From positions 225,977,846 to 226,041,845 of the forward strand of contig JBOZIK010000001.1 in the NCBI GenBank assembly GCA_051453625.1: a stretch of DNA of 64,000 bases, in the 5' to 3' direction. The translations under genes were made by a program, and so were the position numbers. The stretch is from Welwitschia mirabilis. Lineage: Eukaryota > Gnetophyta > Gnetopsida > Welwitschiales. Shown here piece by piece: positions 24,134 to 36,300 of this stretch. The notes under the pieces are model-generated. The model was not told the origin of the DNA. It did not search any database and saw nothing but the letters and a program-made list of their open reading frames with translations. Numbering within the stretch: the first letter of the stretch is position 1; each line of letters begins with the position of its first letter.

Positions 24134-25405
24134 AATATCACATTCTGATCATTACAAACTTGTCAAGTTTACTTACTCTCTTAAGGGATTAATCGAACTT
24201 TCAAGGGGTTGACTACATCTAGAGCATACTCTCAAAATTGAACTAAATTTAGAAGGGTCAACTAGACCTGAGAACCTAAGAATTAGTATCTCTAAATAGA
24301 TTGTTAAGGGATTTACTAAACCTATAAGGGGTTAACTAGACCTAATCAGTATGCATCTAATATCTTTAAGCTAATCATCAAAGGATCAACTTGATACCTA
24401 AGGAGTTGACCAGACTTAATGAAAAAACTTGGAATGTATTTTTATTAGGATAAGAAGGTGACTAGATAGTTATGTGGGCGACTGGATGAGGGGTTGACTA
24501 AACCCTAAGAGGTTGACCATACATGGAGCTGTAAGAAAATGGGGTGACTAAAAAGTTCACTTGGGTGACCTATTTAATTCACAGTACTAGTAGGGTTCGA
24601 CCAAACATTTAAGGGATTGACTAGCCAAAAGAGAAATGAAATTTTATATCTATTATGTATCTATTACGTATCCATTTTGTGACCATTTATAGTAATTAGA
24701 AGCATGTTTTTACTTGTAATAAATCCTAAAATCCTTTCTTTATAAATAGCTAAGAAAGTGATAACTATAAAGAATTTTTAACTCTTGATTGAAGGATTGA
24801 AACTCGTGATTTTCACTGTAGCATTTTGGCAATTGTATTCCTGACTAAGAATAATCCATAATTTATTATATTTATACATTCAAGATCAGATCTTGTACTT
24901 TATTATTGTATTATCTACAGGAGAAGATCTTCATTACAATCATTATACCAAAGAACAAGTAATATTAGTGCACCAGGATATTCTTTTATCAGTACTACAT
25001 ATTGTGAAAAGTTAAGAATTAGCCTACAAAAGTCTGTTAAAGATTGAGAAATAGCCTATAGAAGTCCATTGAAAAGGTTGAGACTTAGCCTAGAAAAGTC
25101 TATGTGTAAATGTTACAAGTGAACTTGCAATACTTGGAAGAGTTAACAGAAATCTGGATCAAGCTTAATAATAAGATAATACTTGAGAGTGGATTAGGGG
25201 GTTTCTTAAATCACTATAAAACTTGCATGCAACTGATCAGTATTTTTATGCTTTCTATTATTTTTATTTTTTAGAATACCTTTAATTTTTCCTTTCATGT
25301 ATGAGCTTGTTAGTGATTTATTTCAAGAAAGTTTTTACTATAAGATTATTTAAATATTTTTAGCAAACCTATTCATTTCCCCCTCTAGGATTCTTGATTC
25401 CCATA
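24134..25405 (+). repeat. C1 left LTR, part 2
   Basis: It resumes with AATATCACATTCTGATCATT after the second CTAGG and aligns with the right LTR from about 29645 on. It ends CCCATA, followed by the PBS. It contains many variants of the motif GGGTCGACTAGACC between 24180 and 24620, and a TATA box at 24741. Confidence 0.88.
24741..24750 (+). promoter_or_regulatory. C1 LTR TATA box
   Basis: TATAAATAGC lies in the middle-to-late part of the left LTR. The right LTR has TGTAAATAGC at the matching place (about 30260), a one-base decay. Likely the pol II promoter core of the element. Confidence 0.5.
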
Positions 25406-25407
25406 AT

Positions 25408-25419
25408 TGGTATTAGAGC
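25408..25419 (+). promoter_or_regulatory. C1 primer-binding site (tRNA-Met type)
   Basis: TGGTATTAGAGC lies two bases after the LTR terminus CCCATA. It is the canonical TGGTATCAGAGC with one C to T change. Confidence 0.85.
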
Positions 25420-25469
25420 GAGGTTGAGCCCATTATTAGATTTTAACCAATATAGACTCTAGAACCTGA

Positions 25470-26420
25470 AAATGAGAATTCCTCTAATGGTTTTTCCACT
25501 GCTAATCTACCCTTATTTGATGGGTTAAATTATACATATTAATAGCCAAAATGAAAATATTTCTTAGATCTCTAGATGTAGATATAAAAGAGGTAATCTA
25601 TAAAGATTATATTGTGCCTATGTTAATAAAACCTATGAAAATGATAATACCATTCAAGTTTCCAAATCGAGAAATCAATGGACTATCACTAATAAAACCA
25701 AAGCCACCATAGACGCCTATGCTCTGAATGTAATATTTTATGCAGTTTGTGTAGATGAATTTAAACATATTGTAAATTGTAATCATGCAAAAAAAGCTTG
25801 GGATATTCTTAAAGTAGCTTATAAATAAACTTCTACCATAAAGCAAGCTAAGTTATCAATGCTCATACTAAAATTTGAAGATATTTACATGGATGAAAAG
25901 GAGACATTATAAGAGTTCTTTGCTAGACTTACAAACATCATCAAATCCATGACAAGTATAAGAGAATAGTTGGATGGAGCAAAAGTGGTCAGAAAAGTAC
26001 TGAGATCTATTCCAAAGAGATTTAAACCTAAGGTCATAGTAATCAAGGAAAACAATAACATAAACACAATGGAACTAGAATAGCTTCAAAGTAATCTAGA
26101 AACTTATGAATTAAAATTTACTAAAGATAAGAATAAAGATATTACCTTGAAGTATGTGTAAGAAAGATACAGTCTAACAAGTTAGATGAAGAATTAGATG
26201 ATGATGAAGTTGCTTTCCTAGCCAAAAGGTTTAATAAATTCTTACATAAAAGGAAAAAGAAGGTAAGCTAAGTAGAAGAATGAAAATAGAACATTTAAAA
26301 TTTAGAAAGGAGCAAGAGAAAGGTAAAGAAATCCAATGCTACTCTTGCAAAGTATTTGGACATATGGAAAATAATTGTCTAAACACTAAAGAAGATAAAA
26401 AAAAAAAAAAAATCAAAGAA
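25470..26420 (+). pseudogene. C1 gag remnant (UBN2 / zinc-knuckle type)
   Basis: Translation gives KATIDAYALNVIFYAVCVDE, KKAWDILKVAYK, EFFARLTNIIKSMTSI, KVVRKVLRSIPKRFKPKVIV and a knuckle CYSCKVFGHMENNC at about 26337-26378. This is the standard plant copia gag order, ending in CX2CX4HX4C. The stop in ETL*EFF falls where the C3 copies keep Gln (LQEFF), a CAA to TAA change. Confidence 0.88.
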
Positions 26421-27059
26421 TTCTACTTTTGTTGTAACACGAGATAATGAGGATAAAAATAATGACATTAGTTCAAATAAAGAATTAGATAAATACAAAA
26501 GACTATCTTTGATGGAAATTTTGCCTCCATTTAAAAACTTACTTACTATATCAGAACTTGATGATTTGGATATAATTGATGAAAAATAGGATGAGTTAGA
26601 AGATACTTGTCATGAACTATATGAGGAATGTGAAAAGCTAGTAAGAAGGATAAATAATCTGAATAAAGTTGTAAAATCTCTCATCAAAGAGAAGGAGGAA
26701 ATATAAACAAAAGGCAAATTGCTCAAATATGATAACTCCAATTTCTTGTCATAGGTAAAGGATTTATCTATTTTAATTAATAAACTTTCTAGTGGTTCTT
26801 TTAAATTAGAACATATTCTTGAAGTTTAAAAACCCACTAGTGATAAATTATGTATTAACTTCATACCCTAAAATCCATAAGGTTAAAAAAGACAAGTAAA
26901 GTTACTTGTCACTTTTTTGGAAAAACAAGACACTTAAAGTTTTATTTGCAATATTATAAAGTTAATTATATTTCTAGATTTAGTGAATTCATTACCATTT
27001 TAAATTTATTCTAAAAAAATTATACTACATAAGTATAATAATAATAAGTGGGTAAAAGC
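26421..27059 (+). pseudogene. C1 gag C-terminal / coiled-coil segment
   Basis: The sequence is rich in Glu and Lys (LYEECEKLVRRINNLNKV near 26620-26665), similar to the CYQECERL... segment of C3 gag. It is probably the coiled-coil tail of a Sirevirus-like gag. Several stops. Confidence 0.6.
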
Positions 27060-27473
27060 TAATGATCTTAAAAGTCTTTTAACTCAGATAGATTTTAAAG
27101 GATCAAATGGAAGTAGTTGATACTTAGATAGTGGATGCTCAAGATACATGACAAGAGACAAATCAAATTTTAACACTTGAGTAATATTGATGGATGAGAA
27201 GTTACCTATGGAGATAATGAAAAAGCAAAAATAAAAGGTATCGAAAGCATCGAAAGAAGTAAGCTATCAAAAATTAATGATGTGTCATATGTAAATGTTT
27301 TAAAACATAATTTGTTAAGTATTAGTCAATTATGTGAAAAAGGTTACAAAGTACTTTTTAAAAAGTCAAAGTGTGAAATTTTACATGTAAAACCAAATGT
27401 TGCTATCCTTACAGAAAAACAAGTAGATAATGTTTATAGGATAGATGTTCATATAAATTTGTATAATAATTAA
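27060..27473 (+). pseudogene. C1 protease and GAG-pre-integrase segment
   Basis: YLDSGCSRYMTRDKSNF near 27121-27171 carries the copia aspartic protease signature (DSG). It is followed by VSYVNVLKHNLLSISQLCEK and GYKVLFKKSKCEI, the segment that precedes integrase, in the open frame 27282-27473. It ends VDNVYRIDV and coding similarity stops there, so the integrase, RT and RNase H are absent. Confidence 0.88.
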
Positions 27474-27968
27474 TTCAATTATGTGAACTATAATATTGTA
27501 AAAGAAAATAATGGTTTAAATTTCATTAGAACTAAACATTTTTTGGAAGATACTATTATTAAACCCTAGGGTTTAACTCACCATCCTCTAGCTGATTGCA
27601 AGATGGTCTACTAAATAATATATTTGGTTAACTGAATATGATTTGTCAACTAAATAAAAGCCCAGTTTCTTAGACCTCTATCTATACTATAGACTCACAT
27701 CTTGATGGGTATACTAGAATTTCTACTAGTCGACCAAACCTAATGGATTATAGTGTAGAAGTACTATTGGTGGACTTAATTTCTTTCTGCAAAATGCCCT
27801 AATCTACCTCGCTAATAAAAGAAAAAGCATCCAAACCCTTTTCATTATGTTTTAACTTCATTTCTCTTCTAGATCTAGAGTCATTACTTCTAGATTTAGA
27901 TCTTTGCTTCTAGATTTAGTGATTTTTATTGTGTTTTCTTACTTCCAAGCTTCTATAGAGAGGTTGAA
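27474..27968 (+). other. C1 leader of the second ORF
   Basis: Non-coding stretch between the end of the protease segment and the second ORF. It includes GTCTACTAA, GTTAACTGA, GTCAACTAA and AGTCGACCAAACC-like repeats (27600-27740), the same motif family as the C1 LTR, and pyrimidine runs. It may be a splice or promoter leader; I see no proof. Confidence 0.5.
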
Positions 27969-28959
27969 ATGCCTAATGATTCCTATGAAAAAAGAGTTAA
28001 GAAAGCTACAACTATAGATCCCTCTTACTTCTATCAAGGGATGTCTAAGGAGGATATAGTAAAGTTCTTAGAAAGGTTTGATAAGAAACCAGTTGGTCAA
28101 TAGTAATCAATTATTACTTCAGAACTTAGAATGATCAGGGAGGTGATCTAAATCCTAATAAATCAAGATCTTTATTATTTTCTTGATGTTTTTGTTTCAA
28201 CATATTTATTTTTTACTCATACGTTTTAATGTAATACTTCTTATGATTATGATTTAAAAACTCTTAAAATCCTCATTTTGGAAAAGCAACTGAGGAATAC
28301 TACAAATCTTATTTTAAATTTTATAGATCTATATAAATGAGATTATGAAAAGTTTTGTCTTCTTCATAACTCCATGAAATATAAACCAACAGTCACAAAA
28401 TAAATTTGTGGTAAGTCACATTCATGGCAACATAGCATTTTCATCTCCTTGCTTACTTCCAAATATCATTTCTTTTATTTGATCTTTACTTATAACTTTT
28501 TCACTTTGGTGGATTATCATAATAAGGTCTCCAACTATAGGACATATTTTATGTATTTGATAGGGACTGAGCACTCTATTAATGCCCTTGCCATCATACT
28601 AAAAAATATGATCTCTCAGTTGGAGTACCATAAGACTAGGGCCTTACCATACTTTGTGCTGATCACTAATCTATGTCATCATTTTTGTGTGTATTTTCAT
28701 CTTAAGCTTGAAACCCTCTTCCAAGAAGTCTTCAAAATTACCCTCTCCTAAGGAAGCCTCTTGTAATGATACTCTTTCATACCTGAGGTAGATTGACTCT
28801 TGTATTAGGCATATAAAGGAATCCCTTATTGTAACTAAGTATGATATTACTCACACTTCAATAAAAGCCACTATCTTAGTATGAATGATAGGAGAAGAAG
28901 AGGAAAAATATTCTGAAGAAGAATCTAAAGAGGAAGAATAAGAGGAGGAATCGGATTAG
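27969..28959 (+). pseudogene. C1 cargo ORF, PF20167-like 'putative plant transposon protein'
   Basis: Starts MPNDSYEKRVKKATTIDPSY. A middle part in the open frame 28449-28751 reads NALAIILKNMISQLEYHKT, then RALPYFVLITNLCHHFCVYF. That is the layout of the plant family with a LxxLI..HM segment, then LPYGxxLTRIF. It ends in an acidic tail (GEEEEKYSEEESKEEE). The family is common in plant repeats and its function is unknown. Here it replaces pol. A few stops, so a recent pseudogene or a decayed copy. Confidence 0.68.
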
Positions 28960-29532
28960 ATATTTTCTATATGATTATGTTTGTTCTTTGTTTTTGCTTA
29001 AGTGTGTTTTTCTCTTAATTTTTATTAATGTCAAAAGAGAAAGAATTAGTTATATTTCTCTTATACTTTTAGATGTAGATTACTCTTGATGATCACTTTT
29101 ACTTTGCATTGCTTAACTTAATGAAATAAGAATGCATTTGGTTTTTATGCTTTCAATTTGTGTTTCAATCTTTTTTAAGTGTAATTTAAATATTTATATG
29201 AACTTAAATCTTTTAATATGTTGAATCTTAAGAATCCTAATGATGTTCATCCCATATTTAAAATAAACTCTAAATTGTCAATGATCAAAGTCTTAAATAT
29301 TATATGATCAAAGTGGTTCTTCTTGTAAATATTATTTTTTTAACTCTTCAAATATGTACCTTAAATTATTTTTATTTTAGTACAAAAGAAGAGTTATTAA
29401 AATTTATTCATTTGGTTTTAAAAGGTCTAATATTTTTACAAAACTTAGTAGGCATTTTGTGAGGGGAAGGTTTCTCAATTTGAATATTTTTATAACTAAG
29501 GAGTATCTTCCATCAATGTTAAAGAGGAAGAT
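28960..29532 (+). other. C1 3' untranslated region with purine tracts
   Basis: Purine-rich stretches GTCAAAAGAGAAAGAA (about 29029), GAGGGGAAGG (about 29461) and TTAAAGAGGAAGA (about 29519) precede the right LTR. Repeated polypurine-like tracts upstream of the 3' LTR are a known Sirevirus trait. The last one is the likely functional polypurine tract. Confidence 0.55.
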
Positions 29533-30919
29533 TTTTATATTATATTTTACTAAATGATGTCAAAATAATGTTTTCTATGAAGTGAATTTTGTATATATTA
29601 TGCATAAATATTAACTACTTGTAGGTCAAATGCTAGAGCTAGGAATGTCACATTCGGATCATTAGAAACCTATCAAGTTCACTTATCCTCTTGAGGGTCG
29701 ACTAGAATTTCAAGGGATTAATCACACCTGGAGTATACTCACAAAATTGAACTAAATTCAAAGGGGTTGACTGGCCTTCTGAGGGGTCGACTAAACCTGA
29801 AACCTAAGAACTAGTATCCCTAAATAGATTGTCAAGGGGTTAATTAGACTTATAAGTAATTAACTAGAACTGAGAACTATGAATCTGATATCCCTAAGCC
29901 AATCGTTAAGGGGTCGATCAGATACCTAAGAGGTTGACCAGACATAACGCAAAAAACTGAAATGGATTTTTATCAAGACAAGTGGAAAAATAGATAGTTA
30001 TGTGAGTGACTAGATAAAGGATCAACTGGAACCTGAAGGATCAACCAAACATGGAGCCATAAGAAACTAGGGTAACCAAAAATATTCACTTAGGCAACTT
30101 ATTTAAGTCATGACACTAGGAAGGATCGACTAGACATTTGAGGGGTCAAGTAGCTATAATAGAAACAAAATTTTATATCTATTATGTATGTAATTTATGG
30201 CCATTTATATCCACTTGAAATGTGTTTTTACTTGTAATAAATCCTAAAAGTCTTCCATTGTAAATAGCAAAGAGAGATATCACTACAAAGACTTTTTGGC
30301 TTTTAATTGAAGGAATAAAAATTATGATTTTCACTGTAGCATCTTGGCATTTTATTCTTGACCAAGAATGACCCATTATTTTTTGTATTCATACATTCAA
30401 GATAAGATCTTGTACTTTATTATTATATCATTTGTAGGAAAAGATCTCCATTACAATTATTATACTGAATAACAAGTGATATCAATGCACTAGGTCATTC
30501 TTTCATTACTACCACTTATTGTAAAAGGTTAAGACTTATCCTACAAAAGTCTATTGAAATATTGAGACTTAGCCTATAAAAGTCTATTGGAAAGATTGAG
30601 ACTTAGCTTAGAAAAGTCCATGTGAAAAGATTACAGGTAAACCTACAATACCTGAAAGAGTTAATAAAGATCCAAATTAGGCTTGGTGATAAGATAATTA
30701 TTGAGAGTGGAGTAGGGGATTTTCTGAACCACTATAAAACTTGTGTGAATCTAGTCGGTATTTTTAGGGTTTTTATTATTTTTAATTTTTAGAATACTTT
30801 TAGTTTTTCTTTTTATGCATGAGTTTCTTAGTGATTTATTTTAAGCAAGTTTTTACTGTAAGATTATTTAAATATTTTTAAAGAATCTATTCACCCCCCC
30901 AAGGTTCTCAATTCCCACA
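29533..30919 (+). repeat. C1 right LTR (1387 bp)
   Basis: TTTTATATTATATTTTACTA to AATTCCCACA. It aligns with the two parts of the left LTR. It carries many copies of the GGGTCGACTAGACC-like motif (29690-30150). Confidence 0.88.
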
Positions 30920-32245
30920 ACTTTACATCAAGGAACTTAGGCTTTGTTTGCATGCTTAATTGATAATCATAATGGTTTTATGTTTTTATTATGTGTAAGC
31001 CCATATAAATCTAGATTTATTAATAATCTGCCTTACCATTATCATTTTGTAGAATATTTATATTCATCGAGGACATTGTGATAAAAGATGAAGGAATGTC
31101 AAATATTATTGGTAGTCGCACTAATTTCAAGAGTGACGATACTACTCATTGTGAGTAGAGTGAGTTCATACTTATATTTCTGAGTTCTCTTAATGCAAAT
31201 AGTCTATTCTAGATATTTTTAAAGGTATAACATAAACAAATAATATTTTATAAGAAAACCCCTCAAATTGGCTCAATGAATAAAGGATAATCTTGTATAC
31301 TTTGAGCATTCTAAAAAGTGACTTAAGTAGCCCTTAGAAATCCTTATTGAAAACCCTAATTCTAGCCTATAAATACCTTGCTTCACTTTATTCAAAGAGG
31401 ATTATTTGGCATATTGTATAAGAGATATTGGAGCTTTAATCATGTGTTATTTTAAGCCTCTTATAGGGATAGGCCAGCTAGCAACTAGCATGATGATTCT
31501 TGGTTTAACATGAGTGCTTTTATAGATTGTATGATTTTACTAACCTAATAATAAAGTGTTACATATTCTTAGTTCTTTTCTTTGATATCAAGTTTTGATG
31601 GATCATATACTGGTTATTCTTAGGATTAGCTAAGGCATCTTTTTATTTTCAGATATTTAAATGGTTTCATTCTTATTCTAGTTTACATAACCTAAATTTT
31701 TATTTGATGGATCTTGAAAGATCCCTACTTTTCATGCTTATTTTGTTCTTATTATAAAGGATAGATTAATTGAATATGTTACCCTCTTGACTATGGTGGA
31801 TGAAATTATGCCAGTGTGCTTGATCTATAACTATATAAGCTTCATGTCTATGGTGTATGAGATATGCCACTATTATTAAATTGGAGTAAAAGCTACATGA
31901 ATTTAATTTAGTAATTATTATTTTCTATGAAGTTATTATGCTAATTTTAATACTAGATTCCATCTCTAATTTCTTATACATTTGAATCTCTATAGCTTAA
32001 AGACATCTATAGCATAAGTAGTTCATGGCATTTATCCCTGAGAAAGAATGACATTGTGACTATACTACAAATGGAAATCATAATGTTATTGGTAAAATAT
32101 GGGTTTGGTTATATAAGATTTGTATCCCTAGGTTATCTTACTATTTATCATACATTTACAACAAATACAAGTGTAGTTAGATTTTATTACAAATAAAATT
32201 ATTGAGTGCCCATGGTATAATGGCTATGTGGAATGATTAGATTTG
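30920..32245 (+). repeat. C1 right TSD (30920-30924) and G2 right LTR remainder
   Basis: Begins ACTTT (TSD), then ACATCAAGGAACTTAGGCTTTG and onward, aligned with 7650-8960. The G2 LTR resumes here after C1. The exact right end is uncertain. Confidence 0.7.
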
Positions 32246-32438
32246 AATGAATAAGATCCATCTCTACATTAAAAAGAAAAGATAAATTTAAATTTATAAA
32301 TAAAACAACTTTTTATTTTTACTAATAAACAACTTAGAAAAATACCCTAGAAGAATTTCTTATAAAATATGTAGCTAATAAAAATCAATAATAGAGAATG
32401 AACACTTAAAAATTAGAGAACTAGATATGAAATTTAAG
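32246..32438 (+). other. flank of G2 and C2, probably part of G4
   Basis: AT-rich and lysine-codon-rich. It ends in AATCT (32439-32443), which is duplicated at 41299. Removing C2 joins it to 41304, so it belongs to the host of C2. No domain was recognised. Confidence 0.5.
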
Positions 32439-32443
32439 AATCT
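32439..32443 (+). repeat. C2 target-site duplication, left copy (AATCT)
   Basis: AATCT immediately before the LTR start TATTGGTAAATC. An exact copy is at 41299-41303 after the other LTR. Confidence 0.85.
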
Positions 32444-34075
32444 TATTGGTAAATCTACTTTTGATGATTTCACTTATCAAATGTTTTGTTTCATTATGTA
32501 GAAATATTAATACAAAGAAAATTATATTACAAATAGCATAAGTTGATGTCAGATCTTCAATATGATATCTCATGAAAAGCTTAGAATTGAAAATGCAAGA
32601 TTCGTTAACTAAAGATGTCTATAGAATAAAAGATGTCTATGGTAAAGAAGTCTAGACTATTGAAGATTTCTATGATAAAGACATTTATAGCTTAAAGACA
32701 TCTATGATGTATCATCTTATAAGTCATAAGTTAAAAATGATTATCTTATTGAAGACAACTATGCTGAAACTTGGATTAGACACTGATGCAAGATTTCTGC
32801 ATATTTAAAGACATCTATGCTAAACTAGAGTAGGTAACAAAGTTATTTACACTTTAATAAATTTTTTAATTTTTAAAAAATCTATCAAGTTTTACATTGC
32901 AATTCATAATTATGAAGGACTAGAGATTATATAGTTTAACTTTCATCAAGTTCTAGGCACTTTAAATGGAGACGTCTACTAGGTGAAGATGACTAACTAT
33001 TAGTAGAAATCTATGATTTTGAATATGTCTTGGATTAAGGTCCATACCAAATTAAAATGAATATGTTCACATGATGTGTAAACACTCCTATCCATTCCAT
33101 GATGATTTTCAAGTTCAAATAGCTATTAGTTGAGGTCAAATAGCTAGTATTTCTTAAATAGCATAAAGGCACAACATGATGAAGCAAAACTAATGTATCA
33201 AAGATACATAATAATCAAATCTAGAATAAAGGAAATGAATGCATGGGTAATTGTAACTACTTACAAAGAATTAAAGCTCTTACTTCTAAAGGAACTTTTA
33301 GTGTCTACATCATTCATTCCTAGATCCTACATTGTTTTATCATTTATTCGCACTCATGATGATTATGACAACAAGGAACTCAACCTCTACTTCAAAGATA
33401 CATTATTCAGGCTTGTTGTTTTATTTGTTTATTGGATATTAAATTATTAGACTGTATTACTCCCAAATATTATTGTATAGTACATTCTTATATTATCTAA
33501 ACTAAGGATTTCTTGTGAGAATTCCTCATTGTAAGGCAATCCTTGTATAGATGTGATTTATGAGTACCTCTAAGCACTTGTGTTGCATTATTATATTTTC
33601 TTGAGGGTAAGAGGTTACTACCTTATGAGAATCATCTCACCTTATGATTATGCCTATGTGCACATTATTATTTCCATGAGAGGAAGAGGTTGCTACCTTG
33701 TAAGGAGTATCTTAATTTGTGATTGTGCTTGTGTGTAGATTGTTGTTTTCCTAAGGAAAAGAGTTTGTTACCTTGAGAGGAGCATCTTACTTTGTTATTA
33801 TGCCTATGTGCACACTACTGGTTTTTCTTAAGGGAAAGAGAATCTTGCATTATAAGGTGACTCTCATATTATTATAAGATTGGTAATGATCCTAAACCAT
33901 TATTCTTTATAGGTTAAGAATATCTAGAGGTATGAGAGGAAGCTATCTAGTGTATGTGGACATACTCAGGTTGGGGAACCACATTATCTCAGTAAGGTGT
34001 TTATTATACTATTTTTGAATTTTTTATTAGTAAAATTTATATTTCTTAGAACTCATTCATCCCTAATGATCCTCA
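32444..34075 (+). repeat. C2 left LTR
   Basis: TATTGGTAAATCTACTTTTG to ATGATCCTCA. It aligns with 39799-41298. It contains a dense set of AGATGTCT/AGACATCT motifs at about 32610-33020, and repeated blocks of the form AAG.GGTT.CTACCTTGTGAGGAGCATCTTA at 33600-33800. Confidence 0.88.
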
Positions 34076-34077
34076 AG

Positions 34078-34095
34078 TGGTATCAAAGTGGGTAC
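34078..34095 (+). promoter_or_regulatory. C2 primer-binding site (tRNA-Met type)
   Basis: TGGTATCAAAGTGGGTAC, a decayed TGGTATCAGAGCGGGTAC, two bases after the LTR end. Confidence 0.85.
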
Positions 34096-34099
34096 TCAT

Positions 34100-35130
34100 G
34101 AAAATGAGTAACTTCCTTGAGTGAACTATGAAAATGGGTGCCATCCATTAAATCTCTACTCTTCAATGGAATAAAATATGCTTATTGAAAGATGAGGATG
34201 TAGGTGTACTTATAGTATTTTGAGTTTTAAATATAATAAAGCATAAAATAAGGATATATAAACCCTAGAACCATAACAGATGCTACATGCAATACCATCA
34301 CATAGATCAAATACAAAAAAGATTAGGAAGACAAAGAGATAGAAATCTTTGTGTATCATTTCAAAGCCAAAAATACTATTTAGCTCTAATAATGAAGGAG
34401 TTCAATAGAGTACTAGGTTGTAAAACTACATAAGAGATTTGAAATATTCTAGTTGGAACATATAAAGGAGCTTCTATTGTCAAGTAGTCAAAGCTACTTG
34501 TATGGATGAAATAGTTTAAAAATCTCAAGATGAACAATGGAGAGAGATTTCACAAGTACTTTATAAGAGTTTTAAACATTTTAAATGCAATACATGAAAT
34601 TGGTGGAAGTTTTTCATGGCCAAGGTAATACAAAAATTTGTTAGATCTCTAACCCTTGAATACAAGCCTAAGACTATATCCATGAAAGAGTCAAGAGATT
34701 TCAACTCTATGAAGATAGAAGAAATTTATAGTTTTCTAACAACATATGAAATGAATCTCATATAATATGGTACCTTAAAAGAAATCCCCATTAGTCTTAA
34801 GGCCAGTGGAGTATAGAAAAAGATTCAAAAGAAAATGAAAAGAAAGAACCAAAAGAAGATGACTCTAAGGATGAAGCAGATGAGGAACTTGCTCTCATCC
34901 TAAGGAAAGTAAAAAGAATATTTTCACATAAGTAAAACAAAATGAAAGACTTCAAAAAATCATTAGTATTTCAAGCCAAAGGTAAGTTGAAAGATAAGTC
35001 TTCTAGTTACACTTCTTTTTCTTCTAAATCTAATGTTTCCAAACTAAAATGTTGGATATGTAGAGGATGAGAACATATAGCCTCAAAATGTCCTAGTGCT
35101 AATAAAATGTAGAAAAGGAAACAAATGAAA
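34100..35130 (+). pseudogene. C2 gag remnant
   Basis: KVIQKFVRSLTLEYKPKTIS, then KESRDFNSMKIEEIYSFLTT and YEMNLI (34620-34760) are the UBN2-type capsid C-terminal part. An acidic stretch with DEADEELALI-like residues follows near 34870. The zinc knuckle CWICRG.EHIASKC lies at about 35050-35091 (Gly codon changed to stop). The N-terminal half is poorly readable. Confidence 0.82.
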
Positions 35131-35904
35131 GAGTCAAAGTAAAGGAGATATTTCTTCACAAGATGGAATAATGATAAAGAAGTAATGAAAGTAGAAGTAA
35201 AGATAAAAAAATCATCCTTCCTACATTGATATTGTACATCTTCAAGAAGAAAATGATGAGATAAAAGAAGATTATGAATTAGAAAGTGAAGATGGTAAAG
35301 GTATGAATCTTCAAAAAAGATATGACTTATTTCTAAAGAATTTGTTAGATTGCAAAAGTATGTATTAACATGAAAACATTACTTCATACTTGTGAAGAAC
35401 CCTATGAACAAGAAATGATTTCTCATAATAAATTATCTTCTAAAAAATTAGCTCTTAAATCTTAGATTAGTATACTATAATATGATTTAAGAAAAGTAAG
35501 ATATAAACTATTAAACTCAAATAAAATCAATAAGAAATTTACCCAAGGAAATAAAACATTGTATATCATGCTTTAGCAATGTAGAAGCTCAAATGACAAA
35601 AGTGGCTTGGGATACAATGAAGCCTTAACTAGCACTTTAGCATCTTTGTTTGAAAAATGGAATTACAAGCCATATGGAAATTTAATATTTATAAATAATA
35701 TTATCTATTATCATTATCATAACATGGGTCCTTATCACTATAAGAGTCTAATGAAATTCAAAGCCAGGTATTATACTAACAGTGCTAAGAGGCCTAGTCG
35801 AATGGTATAACATTTTATGTAGTTTAAACCAAAAACAGTATGGATATCAAAATCAAAACTAATACTTTAGCACAAATTTCACTTAGAGCAATGAAGATGC
35901 ATTC
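35131..35904 (+). pseudogene. C2 gag-protease linker
   Basis: Charged region with HLQEENDEIKEDYELESEDG near 35225-35285 and several Lys-rich stretches, as in the coiled-coil tail of related gags. The short open frame 35607-35810 reads GPYHYKSLMKFKARYYTNSA and has no recognised domain. Confidence 0.5.
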
Positions 35905-36300
35905 TTAGTACAGTGATAATGGATGCTCAAGGAACATGACTACAGACAAATCTAGCTTCCCCACATTGGTGAAAGAATATAAAGGGGCATTAACCTTTGA
36001 AGATAACATAGAAACATTGATCAAAAGTATTGGCACTATTGAAGGAGGTAATATACTAGAGGTAAAGGATGTATTTCTTATAAAAGTTTTGCAACATAAT
36101 TTATTGAGTATAACTTAATTATGTTATGTAAATTTTTTGGTTACCTTTACAGAAGATGATTGTATTATTATAGAACAAACTTTAATAAAAGTTTTATTTG
36201 CTAGTATAAGAAATTCAAATTTTTATATTACTACTTTATAAGATATATCTAATCATGAACTCAATGTTTATTAAATAAAATATATGAGTCACAACTATGG
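35905..36300 (+). pseudogene. C2 copia protease remnant
   Basis: YSDNGCSRNMTTDKSSF near 35912-35962 is the DSGCS..MT.DKS signature with Ser-Gly changed to Asn-Gly. It continues LTFEDNIETLIKSIGTIEGG then FLIKVLQHNLLSIT in the frame 35936-36118. The pre-integrase part decays near 36300 and nothing of integrase or RT follows. Confidence 0.85.

Larger units (their letters stand above)
16047..30919 (+). mobile_element. C1: Ty1/copia (Sirevirus-like) non-autonomous element, interrupted by G3
   Basis: Left LTR is 16047-16158 plus 24134-25405 (1384 bp once G3 is removed). Right LTR is 29533-30919 (1387 bp). On the + strand the interior holds a Met-type PBS, gag with a zinc knuckle, the protease and pre-integrase segment, then no integrase, RT or RNase H. 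A separate ORF with an acidic tail (27969-28959) takes their place. Purine-rich tracts near 29035, 29460 and 29520 precede the right LTR. The near-equal LTR lengths strongly support the reconstruction. Confidence 0.88.
7637..32245 (+). mobile_element. G2: gypsy (Athila/Tat-like) gag-protease element, interrupted by C1 and G3
   Basis: A repeat of about 1.3 kb at 7637-8924 recurs at 30925-32245, with its first bases left at about 16000-16046 on the other side of insertion C1. Between them, on the + strand, are an OTA-type gag (about 10225-11100), a protease (about 11590-12230) and a later reading frame near 14080-14700. No RT, RNase H or integrase was recognised. LTR ends are approximate and no TSD was established, so the outer limits are tentative. 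Confidence 0.68.

Noticed and set aside
25607-26067. Minus-strand frames of 79 and 60 codons
   Set aside because: Antisense to C1 gag with its recognised capsid motifs.
28449-28751. A free-standing host gene
   Set aside because: It is the best preserved part of the C1 cargo ORF, bounded by C1 protease and C1 LTR, so it belongs to the element.
33193-33450. Frame of 85 codons
   Set aside because: Lies wholly inside the C2 left LTR and is broken in the other LTR copy.
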